A stretch of DNA of 64,000 nucleotides from Pseudobacter sp051955275 (GCF_051955275.1 NZ_JBQCGW010000215.1:5799-69798), one strand, 5' to 3'. Shown: positions 9,821-19,485, counted from the stretch's first letter. The notes: generated from the letters alone by a model not told the origin. Translations and numbers: made by a program.

Positions 9821-12244
9821 CTATTCGCTTCTCAGGCTTTTTACCGGGTTGGCCAGTGCAGCACGCACTGCTTTGTATCCTACGGTGATCCAGGCAATGC
9901 CCAGTGATATAATGATGGCCAGCAGGAATACTCCTGCACCGATATCGATCCGGAATACGAACTCCTGCAACCAGTTGCTCATCATCCACCAGGCCAGTGG
10001 TGTGGCAATCAGGAATGCCACCGTGATCAGGATGGTGAACTCTTTAGAGAAGAGATAAACGATATTACCGGTGCTTGCGCCCAGTACTTTCCGGATGCCC
10101 ACTTCTTTTGTTTTCTGAACGGCCATGAAGCTTACCAGTCCGTATAATCCCAGGCAGGAAATGAAGATGGCCAGCCCTGCAAAGAATTTGTAGAGCCTGC
10201 TCAGTTGTTCTTCCATCCTGTAAAAATTGGCGATGCTTTCATCCACGAAAAAGCTGCTGTAAGCGTATTCGGGATAGAATTTATCCCAGGTCTGTTGAAT
10301 GGATTTTGCCGTTGACGAAAGGCCGGCGGTATTCATTTTTATGGCAACCTGGTCATAGCGCTTGCTGTTTGATGAAATTTCGAGAGGCTTGATGTCTTCA
10401 CGGAGTGAATTCGTTTTAAAATCCTTCACTACTCCCACGATGGTTTTCCAGCGGCTTCTTCCCAGCCGCATTTCTTTGCCGATCACTTCTTCCGGATTTT
10501 TAGCGCCCACTTTTTTCACGAAAGTCTGATTCACTACAAATTCTGCAATGGTATCGCTGGCCCTGGGAGCGCGGCCGGCAACCAGTTCGAGTCCATATGT
10601 TTTGAAATAATCTTCATCACCGAATTTGTGGAAGATATCAAAGGGCTCGTCGTCACCCTTATGATCATAGGTGAAATTGGAAGCTGAATTGTTATCGGAG
10701 CTCGGCACATCGGAATTGCTGCTCACGCTTACTACTCCGGGCAGTTGCTGCAAGGCAGCTTTGAATGCTTTCTGACGGGCGATAATGGAACTGTCTGCCC
10801 TGCCGGTGACCACCATTACGGCTTCTTTTTTGAAACCGAGATCGGCATTTCGTACAAAATTCATTTGTGTGATAGCGATGATAGTCCCAATGATCAGCAC
10901 CTGTGAAATAGTGAACTGCAAAGTAACCAGTCCTCTTCTTACTGAGATGCCGCCCACGGAGGCGGAAGTGATCTTGTTCTTCAATGCCAGTGCCGGGCGG
11001 AAGCCGCTGAGCACCAGTGCGGGGTAGGCTCCGGCCAGGAAAGTGATGGTAAGTATCACGCCTCCCAGGAAGAGCATATTGACTGCAGTAAAGAGCGTAG
11101 GTATTTCCTGGATGGATACGAATGTTTTAATAAAAGGGAGCGCCAGCCTGGTCAGCAACAGCGCCAGGATCACAGAGATCATTACTATCACAAATGTTTC
11201 ACCCATCATCTGCCAGAACAGTTGCCAGCGGTTACCGCCCAATACTTTTCTGACACCTACTTCGCGCGAGCGGCCAATAGCCTGTGCCGTACTGAGATTC
11301 ACAAAATTGATGCAGGCCATTACAATGATGAGCAAACCAATGAGCGTAAGTGTAAGTAAAGATCCTTTGCTGATCACATGGTCGCCGAAGTGACCGCCAT
11401 ACCGCTCGTTATGATGGAGATCGGAGAGGGGTTGAAGAACGGCCCTGCGACTATTGTCTGTTTTATCACCGCTGTAATGTTCCTTGCTGATGGTATTGAG
11501 TTGCTGTTGTAACTGAGCCTGACTGATATTGTCCGGCAGCATGACCATTATCTGGCTGTTACTGCTGAGTGTACCCCAATCACGGGTCCAGCCATAATCT
11601 TTGATGGCTGGAAGGGTGGCATAGGATGTAAGGATGGTCATGGGCAGGTCTGTATTCAGAGGCTGATCTTCAAATACGCCGCCTATTTTCAGCACATAGC
11701 TGTTATCCAGGCGAAGTAATTGTCCCATTGCATCCTGCCATTTGCCGAAATATTTTTCAGCCGTGCTTTTGTTGAGCACGGTGATATTGGGTTCTTTGAG
11801 AACGGCGGCAGAACCTTCCAGCCAATTCACATCAAACATGCTGAAGTACTCCGGTTCTATGAAATAAGTGCCACTTTCTTCCAGGAATTTCTTCTCGATA
11901 TTGGTTCCTTTTTCATGCTGCCCGATCACGGTGAACTGGCTGCCGAAATGCGCATTGAAGCCAGCTACTTTTATATCGGGCAGTTGGGTGCGCAGCAATT
12001 CTATTGCCGGAAAAGGAGCCCCTGGATTGTAGTCCAGCCCATCGGCATCGTTATCTTCCGTAACCACACGATAAATGCTGGAATAGTTCTTATTGAATTT
12101 CTCGTAGGAGTTCTCATACCTGATAACGATGAAGAGGAGCAGACAGGCGGCAATGCCAATGGCCAGTCCGGCCACATTGATGGCGGAATATCCTTTGTGG
12201 CGTAATACATTCCGGATGGCGATCTTCAGATAATTCTTTATCAT
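9821..12244 (-). CDS. FtsX/MacB-type ABC permease P3 (807 aa)
   Basis: The protein opens MIKNYLKIAIRNVLRHKGYS, followed by TM1 (AINVAGLAIGIAACLLLFIVI) and a first periplasmic domain of about 240 residues. The first FtsX block begins TAQAIGRSREVGVRKVLGGNR, and the second at KTKEVGIRKVLGASTGNIVY. The C terminus is NPVKSLRSE. The usual Ala-Arg-Ser before the first coupling motif is replaced by Ala-Gln-Ala, and P2 also has Ala-Gln-Ser there. P2 and P3 may therefore form a subgroup within the array (inference). It lies 18 nt after P2, consistent with one message. Confidence 0.93.
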   Translation of the reverse strand: MIKNYLKIAIRNVLRHKGYSAINVAGLAIGIAACLLLFIVIRYENSYEKFNKNYSSIYRVVTEDNDADGLDYNPGAPFPAIELLRTQLPDIKVAGFNAHFGSQFTVIGQHEKGTNIEKKFLEESGTYFIEPEYFSMFDVNWLEGSAAVLKEPNITVLNKSTAEKYFGKWQDAMGQLLRLDNSYVLKIGGVFEDQPLNTDLPMTILTSYATLPAIKDYGWTRDWGTLSSNSQIMVMLPDNISQAQLQQQLNTISKEHYSGDKTDNSRRAVLQPLSDLHHNERYGGHFGDHVISKGSLLTLTLIGLLIIVMACINFVNLSTAQAIGRSREVGVRKVLGGNRWQLFWQMMGETFVIVMISVILALLLTRLALPFIKTFVSIQEIPTLFTAVNMLFLGGVILTITFLAGAYPALVLSGFRPALALKNKITSASVGGISVRRGLVTLQFTISQVLIIGTIIAITQMNFVRNADLGFKKEAVMVVTGRADSSIIARQKAFKAALQQLPGVVSVSSNSDVPSSDNNSASNFTYDHKGDDEPFDIFHKFGDEDYFKTYGLELVAGRAPRASDTIAEFVVNQTFVKKVGAKNPEEVIGKEMRLGRSRWKTIVGVVKDFKTNSLREDIKPLEISSNSKRYDQVAIKMNTAGLSSTAKSIQQTWDKFYPEYAYSSFFVDESIANFYRMEEQLSRLYKFFAGLAIFISCLGLYGLVSFMAVQKTKEVGIRKVLGASTGNIVYLFSKEFTILITVAFLIATPLAWWMMSNWLQEFVFRIDIGAGVFLLAIIISLGIAWITVGYKAVRAALANPVKSLRSE

Positions 12245-12262
12245 GATTTCTACTTTTCGGTT

Positions 12263-14713
12263 TTATTCAGAACGCAGGCTTTTCACGGGATCGGCCAGCG
12301 CGGCACGTATGGTTTGAAGGCTGAGTGTTACCAGTGCTACCAGGATGGTGAGACCGCCTGTAACCAGGAAGAGCCACCAGCTGATATTGGTTCTGTAGGC
12401 AAACTGCTGCAGCCATTGATGAAGCCCGATCCATGCCAGGGGTATGGCAATGAGAAGGGCTATCGCCACCAGTGCGATGATATCCTTAGACAGCATGGTC
12501 ACTATCTGGGTTACAGAAGCCCCCAACACTTTTCTCACCCCGATCTCCTTGGTGCGCTGAACGGTGGTGAATGTTACAAGTCCCAGTAAACCGAGGCAAC
12601 TGATGAGGATGGCCAGGCCGGCGGTCCAGGCCATCAGCCTGCTGGTTTTCTGTTCAGACTCGTATGCATTGGCGAGTGATTCATCAAAGAAATTGGCTTT
12701 ATAATCGAGGTCGGGGTACACGGATTTGAATGCCTGTTCAGCCTTTGCCAGCGCGTTCTTCCAGGTACTGCCGTCTGCGTTCTGCGGATGCAGCAGCACA
12801 TGCATGGTGGTAAGCCTGCTGCCCTGATTGCTGATCGCCAGGGGGCGGATAGCTTCATGCAGGGTCTTCTGATTGAAGTCGTGCACCACACCGGCAACAG
12901 GAATATTCTTGTCATCCCAGCTCAGTGTAATTCCAACAGCATCGGCAGGATTGCTGAATCCCAGCAGTTTTGCGTAGGTCTGGTTGATGAGCAGTTCAGA
13001 AAGTGTATCGCTCTGCCGGGTATTTCTTCCTGCCACAATTGGCAGCTGGTATACGTTCACATAATTACTGTCGCCAACTTTTATATCGATGCTGGCTTCA
13101 ATTTCTTTCTGACCATTAACGTATTTGATGGTGCTGGTCCAGATGCTTCTGCTGGCCGGCGGGTGGCCGCCAATGCTCACCATCGCTATCTCGGGTATGG
13201 CCCTGAGTTTGGCTGCCAGCAATTCTCTTTTCTGCGGGTTGTTTTCTCCCCAGGGTGTTCTGATGAATACGATGGCGTCTTTGCGTATACCGATATCCTT
13301 GTTAAGGGTATAACTCACCTGTTTGCTTACCAGCAGGGTGGCAACAATGAAAACCTGTGCCACTACAAACTGGGAAACGGTCAGTGATTTGCGGAGGATC
13401 ACTCTTCTCGTATGTGCATTACCGGTAGATGAATAGTTTTTAAGCACCTGAACCGGCCTGAATCCTGAAAGGACCAGTGCTGGATAGATGCCAGACAGGA
13501 AACTGACCACCAATACCATTGCAGCCAGGAAGATCCAGATACCTGGATCGCCTGTTGCGGGAAATTGAATGCCTGGCGGAATAAAGTCTGCAAAGAGCCG
13601 CAGCGCCAGGGGAGTAAGCAGGCAGGATAAAACAGTGGCAAGAAGGGTGAGCAGGAATGTTTCACCCATGAACTGAACGATGAGTTGCTTTTTACTGCTG
13701 CCCATGGTCTTTCTGATACCGATCTCTTTGGCGCGGGTACTGCTTTGTGCAGTGGTAAGATTGATGAAGTTGATACAGCCAAGCAGTAATAAAAATCCTG
13801 CAATGGTGAGCAGTCCGTATAAAGTGTTTTTGTTGGCAAGGCGATGATCGAAATTGCCGTAACGCCCATCAAAATGGATTTCCGTGAGTGGCTGTAATGT
13901 ATAGAACTGATCATCGGAATTTTTTAAATCGCGCGGGAAGTTTTTTCTGAACAGACCGGTCACCTGCCTTTCGATACCGGCTGGTGATGTACCTGCAGGA
14001 AGCTTTACCAGGATCTGGTTGTCATTGGTGGTGTTGTCCCACTCATTCCAGTCGTGTGGCTGCATACCGGGCCTGGTCAGTGTGCTGTAAGACAGAAACC
14101 CGATGAACCTGAAGTCGGTTCTGTCTGTTCTTGTTTTAACGATGCCGCTGACCGTGGTGATCAGGGTATCTTCCAGGTACAACTGTTTTCCGGCTAATTG
14201 CTCGTATGGTATGCCTGGAAAATATTTGTCGGCGCTTTCCGTGGTAAGCACTACCTGATTGGGATTGCTGAGGGAAGCATCCGGTGTGCCGCTGAGCCAT
14301 TGATAGGGCAGTATCTTAAAGTAAGAAGGGTAGGTGTATATAAAACCTTCCTGGTTCTTGAAAATGGCTTTTTGTTCGCTCCCGGGATTCACGCTCACTT
14401 TCAGCATATCGGAAAGAGAGCGCAATGGTGCTGCTTCTTCGAGGCCGGTGATATTGGTGGGAATGGCGTTTACGAGTGGAACATTCACGCCGCAGTTATA
14501 GAATCTGTCGTCTGCAGAAATGAAGTTGGACACCACCCGGTAGATCCTTTTGTGATCAGGCACGGCACGTTCAAAACTGAAATCCCAGCTCACCATCAGG
14601 TAGATCACCAGTGCGGCGCAGATCCCGATGCTCAGGCCCAGTATATTCAATACTGTAAAGGCTTTGTTCTTCCAAAGGCTTCTGAAGGCGGTGTATAAAT
14701 ATGTTTTGAACAT
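12263..14713 (-). CDS. FtsX/MacB-type ABC permease P2 (816 aa), longest of the array
   Basis: At 816 aa this is the longest of the six permeases. It begins MFKTYLYTAFRSLWKNKAFT and then TM1 (VLNILGLSIGICAALVIYLMV). The first FtsX block begins AQSSTRAKEIGIRKTMGSSK and the second RTKEIGVRKVLGASVTQIVT. The end is DPVKSLRSE, the only copy with Asp in place of Asn in this tail. Its first periplasmic domain carries extra sequence relative to P1. It lies 18 nt after P1 and 18 nt before P3. Its role is as for the other permeases: a MacB-type mechanotransmission subunit in the inner membrane. Confidence 0.93.
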   Translation of the reverse strand: MFKTYLYTAFRSLWKNKAFTVLNILGLSIGICAALVIYLMVSWDFSFERAVPDHKRIYRVVSNFISADDRFYNCGVNVPLVNAIPTNITGLEEAAPLRSLSDMLKVSVNPGSEQKAIFKNQEGFIYTYPSYFKILPYQWLSGTPDASLSNPNQVVLTTESADKYFPGIPYEQLAGKQLYLEDTLITTVSGIVKTRTDRTDFRFIGFLSYSTLTRPGMQPHDWNEWDNTTNDNQILVKLPAGTSPAGIERQVTGLFRKNFPRDLKNSDDQFYTLQPLTEIHFDGRYGNFDHRLANKNTLYGLLTIAGFLLLLGCINFINLTTAQSSTRAKEIGIRKTMGSSKKQLIVQFMGETFLLTLLATVLSCLLTPLALRLFADFIPPGIQFPATGDPGIWIFLAAMVLVVSFLSGIYPALVLSGFRPVQVLKNYSSTGNAHTRRVILRKSLTVSQFVVAQVFIVATLLVSKQVSYTLNKDIGIRKDAIVFIRTPWGENNPQKRELLAAKLRAIPEIAMVSIGGHPPASRSIWTSTIKYVNGQKEIEASIDIKVGDSNYVNVYQLPIVAGRNTRQSDTLSELLINQTYAKLLGFSNPADAVGITLSWDDKNIPVAGVVHDFNQKTLHEAIRPLAISNQGSRLTTMHVLLHPQNADGSTWKNALAKAEQAFKSVYPDLDYKANFFDESLANAYESEQKTSRLMAWTAGLAILISCLGLLGLVTFTTVQRTKEIGVRKVLGASVTQIVTMLSKDIIALVAIALLIAIPLAWIGLHQWLQQFAYRTNISWWLFLVTGGLTILVALVTLSLQTIRAALADPVKSLRSE

Positions 14714-14731
14714 GGGATAAGTTTTGATGTT

Positions 14732-17098
14732 TTATTCGCTTCTCAGGCTGCGGGTTGGATTGGCCATGGCCGCCCTGATTGAATTATAACTCACTGTTGC
14801 CAGTGCGATCAGGATAGCGCCGCCGCCAGCCAGCAGGAATACCCACCACTGTATGCTGATGCGGTAACTGTAATCCTGCAACCAGGTGTGCATGGCCCAC
14901 CAGGCAATGGGTGTGGCAATAACGATGCTCACTACCACCAGCGCCAGGAAATCCCTCGATAGTAAGGAAGTGATATTGAAAACGGAAGCGCCCAGCACTT
15001 TCCGTACACCGATTTCTTTCACGCGGTTCTCTGCCATATAAGTAGCCAGCGCAAACAAGCCCAGGCATGAAATGAAAATAGTGAGGCCGGCAAAGAGACT
15101 GGCGAGGGTGCCGATCCGCTTTTCATCGTTGAATTTCTTTTCGTATTCGGTGTCTGCGAATTTGAAAGCGAAGGGAAATTCAGGATTGTATTTTTTGAAG
15201 ACCTCTTCCATGGCTTTCAGGTTATCAGCTACAGGGCGGTTGGGATTCAGGCGAAGATGCACCACATTGAACCAGCCTTTGGGTCCTGCGATCACCAAGG
15301 GACTGATGGGGGAATAGGGAGATCCCAGGATAACGTCTTTCACCACACCAACGATGGTCCAGTCGCTTTCCATATCGTGATAAGTTTTGCCAATGGGGTC
15401 TTTGAAGCCCATCACTTTTGCAGCGGATTCATTGATGAGGGCAGAGAGTGAGTCTCCGGGAAAATCTTTCAGGTTGATATCCCGACCTTTCACAATGGTA
15501 AAGCCGGCGGTTTTTACGAGGTCGCCATCAGTACAGAAGCGGTCCAGCACTATTTTTTTAGATTGATCCTTTCCTTCCCATTCGATGCCCCAGGTATTGC
15601 TCCAGCTTTCAGTGAGTGGTGCGCTGGTTTTGCTTAAGGCGGTGATGGCGCTTGCATTCAGGAGTTCCTGTTTGATCACTTGGAGGTTCTTATCTATCTC
15701 CTGGCTAAGGAAAACGTACCCCAGATCAGACCTGTTGTATCCTGCATCCCTGTCTTGCGCATGTTTGATCTGCTGACGGATGATGATGGTGCACACGATG
15801 AGAATAATAGCGATGGAGAACTGTGTCACCACCAGCACTTTCCTGGGAGTGATCAGCGCCTGGGCCTTGTGCAGACTGCCTTTCAGCACTTTGATCGGGC
15901 GGAATGAACTGAGATAAAAAGCAGGGTAACTGCCTGCCAGCAGTCCGGTGAACAGCACAAATCCCGATGCCGCCAGCCAGAAATAAATGCTGTTGAATGG
16001 TATGGAAAGTACTTTGCTTACAAGTTTATTGAATGATGGCAGACTGAGCTGCACAATGATCAGGGCTACGAGGCCCGATAATATTGCCAGGATAATGCTT
16101 TCTCCCAGGAATTGCCCGATGAGTGAACCGCGTTGGGCACCCACTACTTTCCGGATACCTACTTCACGCGCTCTCTTTTCACTTCTGGCTGTGCTGAGGT
16201 TCATGAAGTTGATACAGGCGATCAGCAGGATCAGGCCGGCAATCACCAGGAATAATTTTACCAGACCGATCCTTCCACCCACATTCACTCCATTCTCAAA
16301 CTGACCGTACAGGCGTTGTTTGCTTACTGCATGGAGGAATACTTCAATGTCTTCTTGTCCTTTGGAATGATCGATGGTCACTTTCCTTATCTTCTGGTTC
16401 AGTGCATTCACATCCACGCCTGGCTTGAGTTTGAGGAATGTACCTACAGAGTTGTTTCCCCACCATTCATCGTCCCATCCCAGTTTTTTCATGTACAGCC
16501 AGGGTATCAGCATCTCGAATTTGAAATGTGAATTGTTCGGGGGATCGCTCACTATACCGGTCACTGTGAAATTGCTGGCTTCGGTGTAGGGGTTCATGGA
16601 GATCACTTTTCCCATGGGGTTTTCTTTACCGAAAAGTTTTTCAGCAGTTGATTCTGTCAGTACTACCGAGTAGGTACCGTCGAGCAGTTTATCCGGGTTT
16701 CCCTGTTTTATTTTGAAGTCGAATATTTTCAGGAAATCAGGATCGGTAAAGAGCCCTCTGGCATTGATCCGCTTGTCGCCTGCTTTCATTACAACGTTGG
16801 CGTCCGTGGAGCGGCTCATATATTCCACATCAGGATATTCCGCTTTTAAGGTGGGGCCCAGAATTTTTGGGGTAGAGCCCCATACCTGCAGTTTGCCATC
16901 GAACTCGGAGCGGTTCATGGCTTTGTACAAACGGTCCTGGTCTGAATAGAAGCGGTCGTAGCTGAACTCATCCTGCACCCAGAGCAGGATGAGGATGGCG
17001 CTGGCCATTCCTATGCTCAGTCCAAGTATATTGATCGCTGAGAAGCGTTTATTCTTCCAGAGATTGCGCCAGGCGATTTTAAAGTAGTTTCTCAACAT
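14732..17098 (-). CDS. FtsX/MacB-type ABC permease P1 (788 aa), first of the array
   Basis: This is the permease nearest the adaptor and proximal ATPase genes, so it is the best candidate for the core transporter. It starts MLRNYFKIAWRNLWKNKRFS. TM1 lies near residues 19-42, the first FtsX block begins ARSEKRAREVGIRKVVGAQR near residue 307, a central membrane span (VLVVTQFSIAIILIVCTIII) lies near residue 425, and the last FtsX block begins RVKEIGVRKVLGASVFNITS. The C terminus reads NPTRSLRSE, while the other copies have NPVKSL or DPVKSL. It is separated from the upstream ATPase by 69 nt. Conserved motifs are all present, so nothing suggests inactivation. Confidence 0.93.
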   Translation of the reverse strand: MLRNYFKIAWRNLWKNKRFSAINILGLSIGMASAILILLWVQDEFSYDRFYSDQDRLYKAMNRSEFDGKLQVWGSTPKILGPTLKAEYPDVEYMSRSTDANVVMKAGDKRINARGLFTDPDFLKIFDFKIKQGNPDKLLDGTYSVVLTESTAEKLFGKENPMGKVISMNPYTEASNFTVTGIVSDPPNNSHFKFEMLIPWLYMKKLGWDDEWWGNNSVGTFLKLKPGVDVNALNQKIRKVTIDHSKGQEDIEVFLHAVSKQRLYGQFENGVNVGGRIGLVKLFLVIAGLILLIACINFMNLSTARSEKRAREVGIRKVVGAQRGSLIGQFLGESIILAILSGLVALIIVQLSLPSFNKLVSKVLSIPFNSIYFWLAASGFVLFTGLLAGSYPAFYLSSFRPIKVLKGSLHKAQALITPRKVLVVTQFSIAIILIVCTIIIRQQIKHAQDRDAGYNRSDLGYVFLSQEIDKNLQVIKQELLNASAITALSKTSAPLTESWSNTWGIEWEGKDQSKKIVLDRFCTDGDLVKTAGFTIVKGRDINLKDFPGDSLSALINESAAKVMGFKDPIGKTYHDMESDWTIVGVVKDVILGSPYSPISPLVIAGPKGWFNVVHLRLNPNRPVADNLKAMEEVFKKYNPEFPFAFKFADTEYEKKFNDEKRIGTLASLFAGLTIFISCLGLFALATYMAENRVKEIGVRKVLGASVFNITSLLSRDFLALVVVSIVIATPIAWWAMHTWLQDYSYRISIQWWVFLLAGGGAILIALATVSYNSIRAAMANPTRSLRSE

Positions 17099-17167
17099 GG
17101 TGATCCGTTTGTTTCAGGTGGGGTTAAAAAATCATGGCTATACTTGATGATCAGATCATGGAAGGGA

Positions 17168-17845
17168 TCAGACCATAATATTTTCAGTGACGGCTTGTCC
17201 GTCGAGCATCCTGATAATGCGATGGCTGAAGCGTGAGTCGTGCTCGGAGTGCGTTACCATCACAATGGTGGTACCCTGTTCATTGAGGTCTGTGAGCAGC
17301 GTCATCACTTCATTACCATTGGAGCTGTCCAGGTTACCGGTAGGCTCATCCGCCAGGATCAGTTTGGGGTTGTTCACCACGGCGCGGGCAACGGCCACAC
17401 GCTGTTGCTGACCACCGGACAATTGTTGCGGATAGTGTTTGCGGCGGTGCATGATCTGCATTTTATCCAGCACTTCGTCCACACGTTTTTTGCGTTCCGC
17501 GGATTTAACGCCAGTATAGATCAGGGGCAGTTCCACATTCTCGTACACGGTGAGCTCATCGATGAGGTTGAAGCTCTGGAAAACGAAGCCGATATTGTGT
17601 TTGCGGAGGTCGGCCCTTTTTCTTTCATTGAAGTTGGCCACTTCAATACCGTTGAAGATAAAGCTACCGGCATCGGGATCATCCAGCAGGCCGAGGATAT
17701 TCAGCAGGGTGGATTTTCCGCAGCCTGAAGGGCCCATCACAGCAACAAACTCGCCTTCCTTCACTTCCAGGGTCAGTTTGTTGAGTGCAACGGTTTCCAC
17801 TTCTTCCGTGCGGTATACTTTTTCGAGATTGGTGATCTTGATCAT
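17168..17845 (-). CDS. ABC transporter ATP-binding protein (LolD/MacB type), proximal copy
   Basis: A complete 225-aa MacB/LolD-type ATPase. It shows Walker A GPSGCGKST, Q-loop FVFQSFNLIDELTVYENVELPL, a canonical signature LSGGQQQRVAVARA, Walker B LILADEPTGNLDS and H-loop VTHSEHDSR. It starts directly with the family N terminus MIKITNLEKVYRTEEVETVAL. It lies 23 nt after the 72-aa peptide gene and 69 nt before permease P1, in the usual adaptor-ATPase-permease order of MacAB-like systems. Its signature motif is more canonical than that of the distal ATPase at 1770-2438, so it is the likelier main motor for the permease array. Confidence 0.95.
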   Translation of the reverse strand: MIKITNLEKVYRTEEVETVALNKLTLEVKEGEFVAVMGPSGCGKSTLLNILGLLDDPDAGSFIFNGIEVANFNERKRADLRKHNIGFVFQSFNLIDELTVYENVELPLIYTGVKSAERKKRVDEVLDKMQIMHRRKHYPQQLSGGQQQRVAVARAVVNNPKLILADEPTGNLDSSNGNEVMTLLTDLNEQGTTIVMVTHSEHDSRFSHRIIRMLDGQAVTENIMV

Positions 17846-17868
17846 ATTGTTTTGATTGAATAAACGAT

Positions 17869-18087
17869 TTAGTGAATGTAGAGGTTACAGGAGGGGAGCA
17901 GGTTCCGCAAAGGCAGGAAATCCGTTCCTTCATCTTCCTCCGGCATTGTTTCTTCTACGGCCCTGATGATGAAGGGGGCTCTCACCTGTTGTCCGTCACA
18001 TACGATCCCGGTTGTGTTGGGCCATGCAAAGAGCACGCAGCCAAGTACAAGAAGGGTGGTGTAAATGATCCTGTTTTGAATTTTCAT
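17869..18087 (-). CDS. Small exported or membrane-anchored peptide (72 aa) within the efflux operon
   Basis: The frame begins MKIQNRIIYTTLLVLGCVLF, a basic end followed by a hydrophobic helix typical of a signal peptide or anchor. About 45 polar residues follow, including an acidic stretch (EETMPEEDEGTD) and two Cys. It lies 10 nt after the adaptor gene and 23 nt before the ATPase gene, in the same direction. It fills the gap exactly, which argues that it is translated. No family was recognised. It could be a small accessory or regulatory subunit of the transporter. Chance coding cannot be excluded for so short a frame. Confidence 0.55.
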   Translation of the reverse strand: MKIQNRIIYTTLLVLGCVLFAWPNTTGIVCDGQQVRAPFIIRAVEETMPEEDEGTDFLPLRNLLPSCNLYIH

Positions 18088-18097
18088 ACGAGGTGAT

Positions 18098-19354
18098 TTA
18101 CTCTTTTTTCAATATCAGTTCCTGCATTTTGTCGTAGTTCTCATAACTCGACGTGATCACTTTGTCGCCGGGTTTCAGCCCTTTCAGCACTTCATAGTAA
18201 TCAGGGTTCTGACGGCCGAGCTGGATATCCACTTTGAAAGCAGTTTTTCCGTCGTCGCTCAGTTTGAAGATGGAATTTCCACCTGTCTGCTGGTAGAAAC
18301 CGCCTTTGGCGAGCAGGAGGGCTTCTGTCTCATCGCTGAGTGCGAGGCGGATCTGCAGGGTCTGTCCGCGGCGGATACCCTGGGGTTTCTCACCTACAAA
18401 TTCCATATCCACCTGAAAACGGCCATTGGTTACCTGTGTGAACACTTTAATGATGCGGAGCTTGTATGCTTTGTTGGCAAAAGTGAACTCACCTTCCAGG
18501 CCGGTGTAGATGCGGGAGATATAATGTTCATCGATGTCTGCGCGTACTTTGAAGCCGCTGAGTACGTCTATCTGTCCCAGTCTTTCTCCCTTGTTCTTGT
18601 TCTGACCGATCTCTGCCTCCAGGGAGGTGAGCTGTCCGTCAACGGGTGCACGAACGATCAGGTCGCCCACTTTTTTGCGGTTGAGGTCCAGCGTGGATTT
18701 GGAGCGCTGGTAGAGTTCTCGCGCCTGCTCAACACTCTGGCGGGTGGTGATACTGTCCTGCTGCATGATCTGGTCAGTCAGTTTCTTTTTCTGTACCTGG
18801 TAGATATAATTGTTTTCGGATTTCTTGAATTCCTGTGCACCGATCACTTTCTCTGCGTAGAGTTTCTTGTTGAGGTTGTACTCGCGTTCAGCTTCTTTGA
18901 GGGTGTTCTCCACATCGGTGAGCTGGTTGAGCTTGGTAACGGTGTTCTGCTGGGCAGCATTGTTGGCGATCTGCATTTGGGTGAGCAGGTTGTACACGCT
19001 GGTTTCCTGGTTCACCAGGCTGAGGGCCAGGTCGGTATTGGAGAGGCGGAGGATGGGTTGGCCTTTCTTCATCACGGCGCCGTCTTCCACAAATTTCTCT
19101 TCCACACGGCCACCTTCGAGTGCATCCAGGTAAATGGTGGTGATGGGGAGCACCACGCCATTCACGGGAATGAATTCCTGGAAAGTGCCTTTGCGGACCT
19201 CACTGATAGTGATCCTGTCCACATTCACATTCAGCCGGCTTTTACCGGAGGTAAAATAATAACTGGCGGTAATGAGGATAAGGATGGCAACAACTCCAGA
19301 GATTGTCAGCAACTTTTTGGTGGTCCACTTCTTTTTGGCAATAACTCGATCCAC
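18098..19354 (-). CDS. HlyD/MacA-like periplasmic adaptor (membrane fusion protein)
   Basis: A 418-aa membrane fusion protein. A cytoplasmic basic end and one membrane helix (about residues 14-34) lead to a beta-barrel/lipoyl half (ALEGGRVEEKFVEDGAVMKKGQPILRL), a long coiled coil (about residues 110-220) and the returning lipoyl half (IVRAPVDGQLTSLEAEIGQ). A C-terminal beta domain ends VLKGLKPGDKVITSSYENYD. It would bridge the FtsX-type permeases to the TolC-like channel. The start codon is GTG at 19354: an in-frame TAA lies five codons upstream and no ATG intervenes. It is the first gene of the minus-strand efflux cluster and diverges from the sigma-54 regulator gene. Confidence 0.9.
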   Translation of the reverse strand: MDRVIAKKKWTTKKLLTISGVVAILILITASYYFTSGKSRLNVNVDRITISEVRKGTFQEFIPVNGVVLPITTIYLDALEGGRVEEKFVEDGAVMKKGQPILRLSNTDLALSLVNQETSVYNLLTQMQIANNAAQQNTVTKLNQLTDVENTLKEAEREYNLNKKLYAEKVIGAQEFKKSENNYIYQVQKKKLTDQIMQQDSITTRQSVEQARELYQRSKSTLDLNRKKVGDLIVRAPVDGQLTSLEAEIGQNKNKGERLGQIDVLSGFKVRADIDEHYISRIYTGLEGEFTFANKAYKLRIIKVFTQVTNGRFQVDMEFVGEKPQGIRRGQTLQIRLALSDETEALLLAKGGFYQQTGGNSIFKLSDDGKTAFKVDIQLGRQNPDYYEVLKGLKPGDKVITSSYENYDKMQELILKKE

Positions 19355-19392
19355 AGTATGATAGTTTTAAGATGTTTCTTTTTAAAAATGGC

Positions 19393-19415
19393 CGCCCGGA
19401 GGTTCAGGCCGGGCG
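19393..19415 (-). promoter_or_regulatory. GC-rich hairpin in the leader of the efflux operon
   Basis: The 7-bp arms CGCCCGG and CCGGGCG flank a 9-nt loop, 38 nt upstream of the GTG start of the adaptor gene. On the minus strand the hairpin is followed within a few bases by TTTTT, so it could act as a leader terminator (attenuator) or a stabilising 5' structure. Its function is not established. Confidence 0.4.
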
Positions 19416-19469
19416 ACCCTGAATTTTAAACACAACTCTTATGAGAGAAAAACAACTGCACATCCAATA

Positions 19470-19485
19470 TCACAACGCTGTGCCA
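19470..19485 (-). promoter_or_regulatory. Possible sigma-54 promoter of the efflux operon (weak)
   Basis: Read on the minus strand, a perfect -24 box TGGCAC begins at 19485 and is followed by AGCGTTGTGA. The -12 element (TTGTG with a 4-nt spacer, or TGTGA with 5) departs from TTGCA. It lies about 115 nt upstream of the adaptor start and faces a sigma-54 activator gene, which is why it is listed. Similarity alone is weak. Confidence 0.25.

Noticed and set aside
18524..19429. Plus-strand frame of 301 aa opposite the adaptor gene
   Set aside because: It lies antisense to a clearly recognised HlyD-like gene, has no domain, and its His/Phe/Leu-rich composition is that of an antisense shadow.
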